Shown here: one piece after another, positions 62,091-64,000 of the stretch
Position numbering within the stretch: position 1 is the stretch's first letter
Layout of the letters: each line of letters opens with the position of its first letter
DNA from: Xiphias gladius
Lineage: Eukaryota; Chordata; Actinopteri; Istiophoriformes; Xiphiidae
Length of the DNA: 64,000 nt
Direction of reading: 5' to 3'
NCBI RefSeq assembly: GCF_016859285.1
Contig: NC_053418.1
Span: 1,642,001 to 1,706,000, forward strand
Program-made: the position numbers and the translations under genes
Notes under the pieces: generated by a model
The model's input: the letters and a program-made list of their open reading frames with translations, nothing else
The model's database searches: none
Told to the model about the DNA's origin: nothing

Positions 62091-63744
62091 CTCAACTCAA
62101 ATTGGTCCTATCAAAGACATACATTGACTCATTTCAGTCAGGTTTTTATTAATGAAAACTAACATTTTGATCCCAAGCAGATCTTCATCTGGTGGATCCC
62201 CTGCATGAGGACTCCTTAGCCCTCAACTGCCTTGCTCCACGGTGTCTCTCTGACCTGCTTATTCAACATGAACCCGGAAACCAGGACTCTTAGGTCCTCT
62301 GGACCAGGCCGTCTGCTCGTCCCGTCAAAAGTTGGTGAAGCAGCCTTTGTTTTTTAATGTTGTTTGTTGGCTTTCTTTGGTCCCTGAAGCTGGAATACTG
62401 CAGCAGATGATTTTAGACGCGCTCCAACATGAACAGTGTTTAAAAGCAGACTGAAAACGTTTCTGCTCTCCTGCGCATTTGACTGGTTTTCGTTTACTGT
62501 GTCGGAAGTGTAGCGGATTGTTCTACTTGTATGTTTGTACCCATGTGTTTGTTTTGCTTGTGTATATATGTATGTGCTGTATGCGCATGTCCTTATGTGA
62601 AGCACACTGAATCTCCCCCCGGAATGAAACGCTCCGTAGAAGTTTGCTTTGCCTAATGCATGATGGGCTATATTATGAGTCAAGAATTAGACCAGACAAA
62701 AGGAAAAAACTCCTTTCCCGAGGCTAAATTTCTCCTCTTTTGTATCGAAAAGTGAAAGTGATCCTCCTCATGCCGCTGTCACCCAAACATTCGGTCCTCC
62801 ATCTCGTCCTCCCTGATGCAGCTCCTCTGGCTAAAAACATATTGACTTCCCCTTCTGATTGTCACACTAATTACACTCTTCATCAATTAGGTGTCTTTAA
62901 TGAGTTGCATCCAGTCAAGAGGCCCATTGCGTTCTCACACTGAGGAGAATGCCAGAGGGGGGATGGGGGAGGGATGGAGGGTCTGGCTGGGGAGGTGGCG
63001 GACAAAAAAAGCCAGAAAAGAGCATATAAAACAGCGGAAAGAGGCCGATGAGCCACTGAATGAGGGAAATCACTACAAAGGAGGCCAGTAGATTGCGATG
63101 GAGGGCTGGAGAAGAAAGGCAGGCGAGAAACAAAAGGGGCCAAACATTGTTTAGACCCGGTTTGTTTGAGGCCTTCTGTCCTGCCGTAGCTCAGAGTCAC
63201 AATAGCTGCAGGGACACACTTGTGGACATGAGGGGGGCTCACCTCAAAGGAAACTTCTTCACTCTATGACAACCCCCACCACACACACACACACACACCC
63301 TTAACACCCCTCACCCTCCTAAAACCCCCCGTCTTTCTCTGCTGTGACCCCGTTGACCCACCCTTCGCCCCCATCAGGCCACTTTCCCAGCCCCTCCTCG
63401 CTGGTCAGCTTTAGGAGGCTTCACCAGTGGCTTCAAAAACTTTTCTTCTGCAGGGGTCAGAGGTCAGATACGGGGCCGGACAGCCGGGCCTTTAGAGGAG
63501 ACCCTAAATTTATTCAGGAATGGGACCCCCACCCCCCCAAACCTCCACTGTTGCTCTACGGCCGGGCGTAGCTGGACTAACGGCAGCCCGGTGGGGGGTC
63601 TTCCCACAGATGTGCTAAGTCTGCGGACACACAAAACAAGCCCACTGTCTCTGCTGATACTGGGAAGGCTAATTAGAAGAGCTACATTAATGGAATATAC
63701 ACACATTTGCACTCTTTTAAAGCCCTAATCAACGTGTTTAAGTC

Positions 63745-64000
63745 GTGCTAGCGGCATGGCTCTAGGAATGGCCGAGTCTGACGCTCCACCACTTGGTCCA
63801 GACTGAAATGGCTCAACTGCTGGATGGAACGCCTTTAAATTTGGTTGAGACGTTCATGGTCCCCATTTAATGAATCCTACTGACTTTGATGATCCTCTAA
63901 CCTTTTTCTCTAGCTCCACCACGAGGTTGAGGTTTGTATTTTTGGGCGAAATGTCTCAACAGCTATAAGATGGATTGCCGTGAAATCCACTATTGATATC
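63745..64000 (+). repeat. Pervasive fish repeat, runs off the window end
   Basis: GTGCTAGCGGCATGGCTCTA, GTTCATGGTCCCCATTTAAT, CTCCACCACGAGGTTGAGGT and GTCTCAACAGCTATAAGATG follow the same order as at 43060-43500. Confidence 0.6.

Larger units (their letters stand above)
60800..64000. other. Intergenic region downstream of ptrh1, no gene recognised
   Basis: Repeats at 61868-62090 and 63745-64000 are listed separately. The stretch 62690-63720 has few obvious repeats and alternating GC-rich blocks, but no open frame with family features and no clear exon. It may be non-coding conserved DNA or simply unannotated. Confidence 0.45.

Noticed and set aside
1-64000. CRISPR arrays, bacterial operons or tRNA/rRNA genes
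   Set aside because: None seen. Tandem repeats here are simple microsatellites, and the tRNA-like segment at 13085 belongs to a SINE.

Overview
The window reads as a vertebrate, almost certainly teleost fish, nuclear genome segment. Genes are sparse and split by GT-AG introns, the spaces hold Tc1/mariner and other repeats typical of fish, and there is a family of natterin-like (DM9 plus aerolysin-fold) genes of the kind expanded in fish. One run of exactly 500 Ns (37521-38020) is an assembly gap.

Layout. (1) 249-8212, plus strand: the last seven coding exons of a secreted ADAMTS-like glycoprotein with thrombospondin type 1 repeats and a C-terminal PLAC domain, called adamtsl2; its 5' part lies outside the window. 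Intron 1 of the visible part holds an internally deleted Tc1 element sitting on the splice donor, and the last intron holds an antisense LINE fragment. (2) 16334-18299, minus strand: both coding exons of fam163b, a small single-pass membrane protein. In human the same two genes are neighbours (9q34.2), which supports both calls. A CpG-rich block at 22.4-24.1 kb may hold the fam163b promoter and first non-coding exon. (3) 24.1-37.5 kb: long intergenic DNA with repeats and one strong hairpin, ending at the gap. (4) 38219-54114, plus strand: three tandem natterin-like genes. Copies B and C look complete (leader exon, signal-peptide exon, one large exon); copy A has an intact large exon, and its first coding exon is probably lost in the gap. 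(5) 55903-60507, plus strand: a complete five-exon ptrh1 (peptidyl-tRNA hydrolase 1), with a GC-AG intron and a (TG)n tract directly against one acceptor. (6) 60.5-64 kb: repeats and no recognisable gene.

The genes are not one pathway. adamtsl2 encodes an extracellular matrix/TGF-beta-related protein, fam163b a membrane protein of unknown biochemical role, the natterin-like genes encode predicted secreted pore-forming-fold proteins, and ptrh1 recycles peptidyl-tRNA, probably in mitochondria. The most notable signals are the Tc1 insertion two bases into a splice donor, the natterin-like cluster with its shared architecture and an internal telomeric repeat, and the unusual splice sites of ptrh1 and fam163b. 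All identifications rest on reading the sequence and remembered family features; no database search was run.
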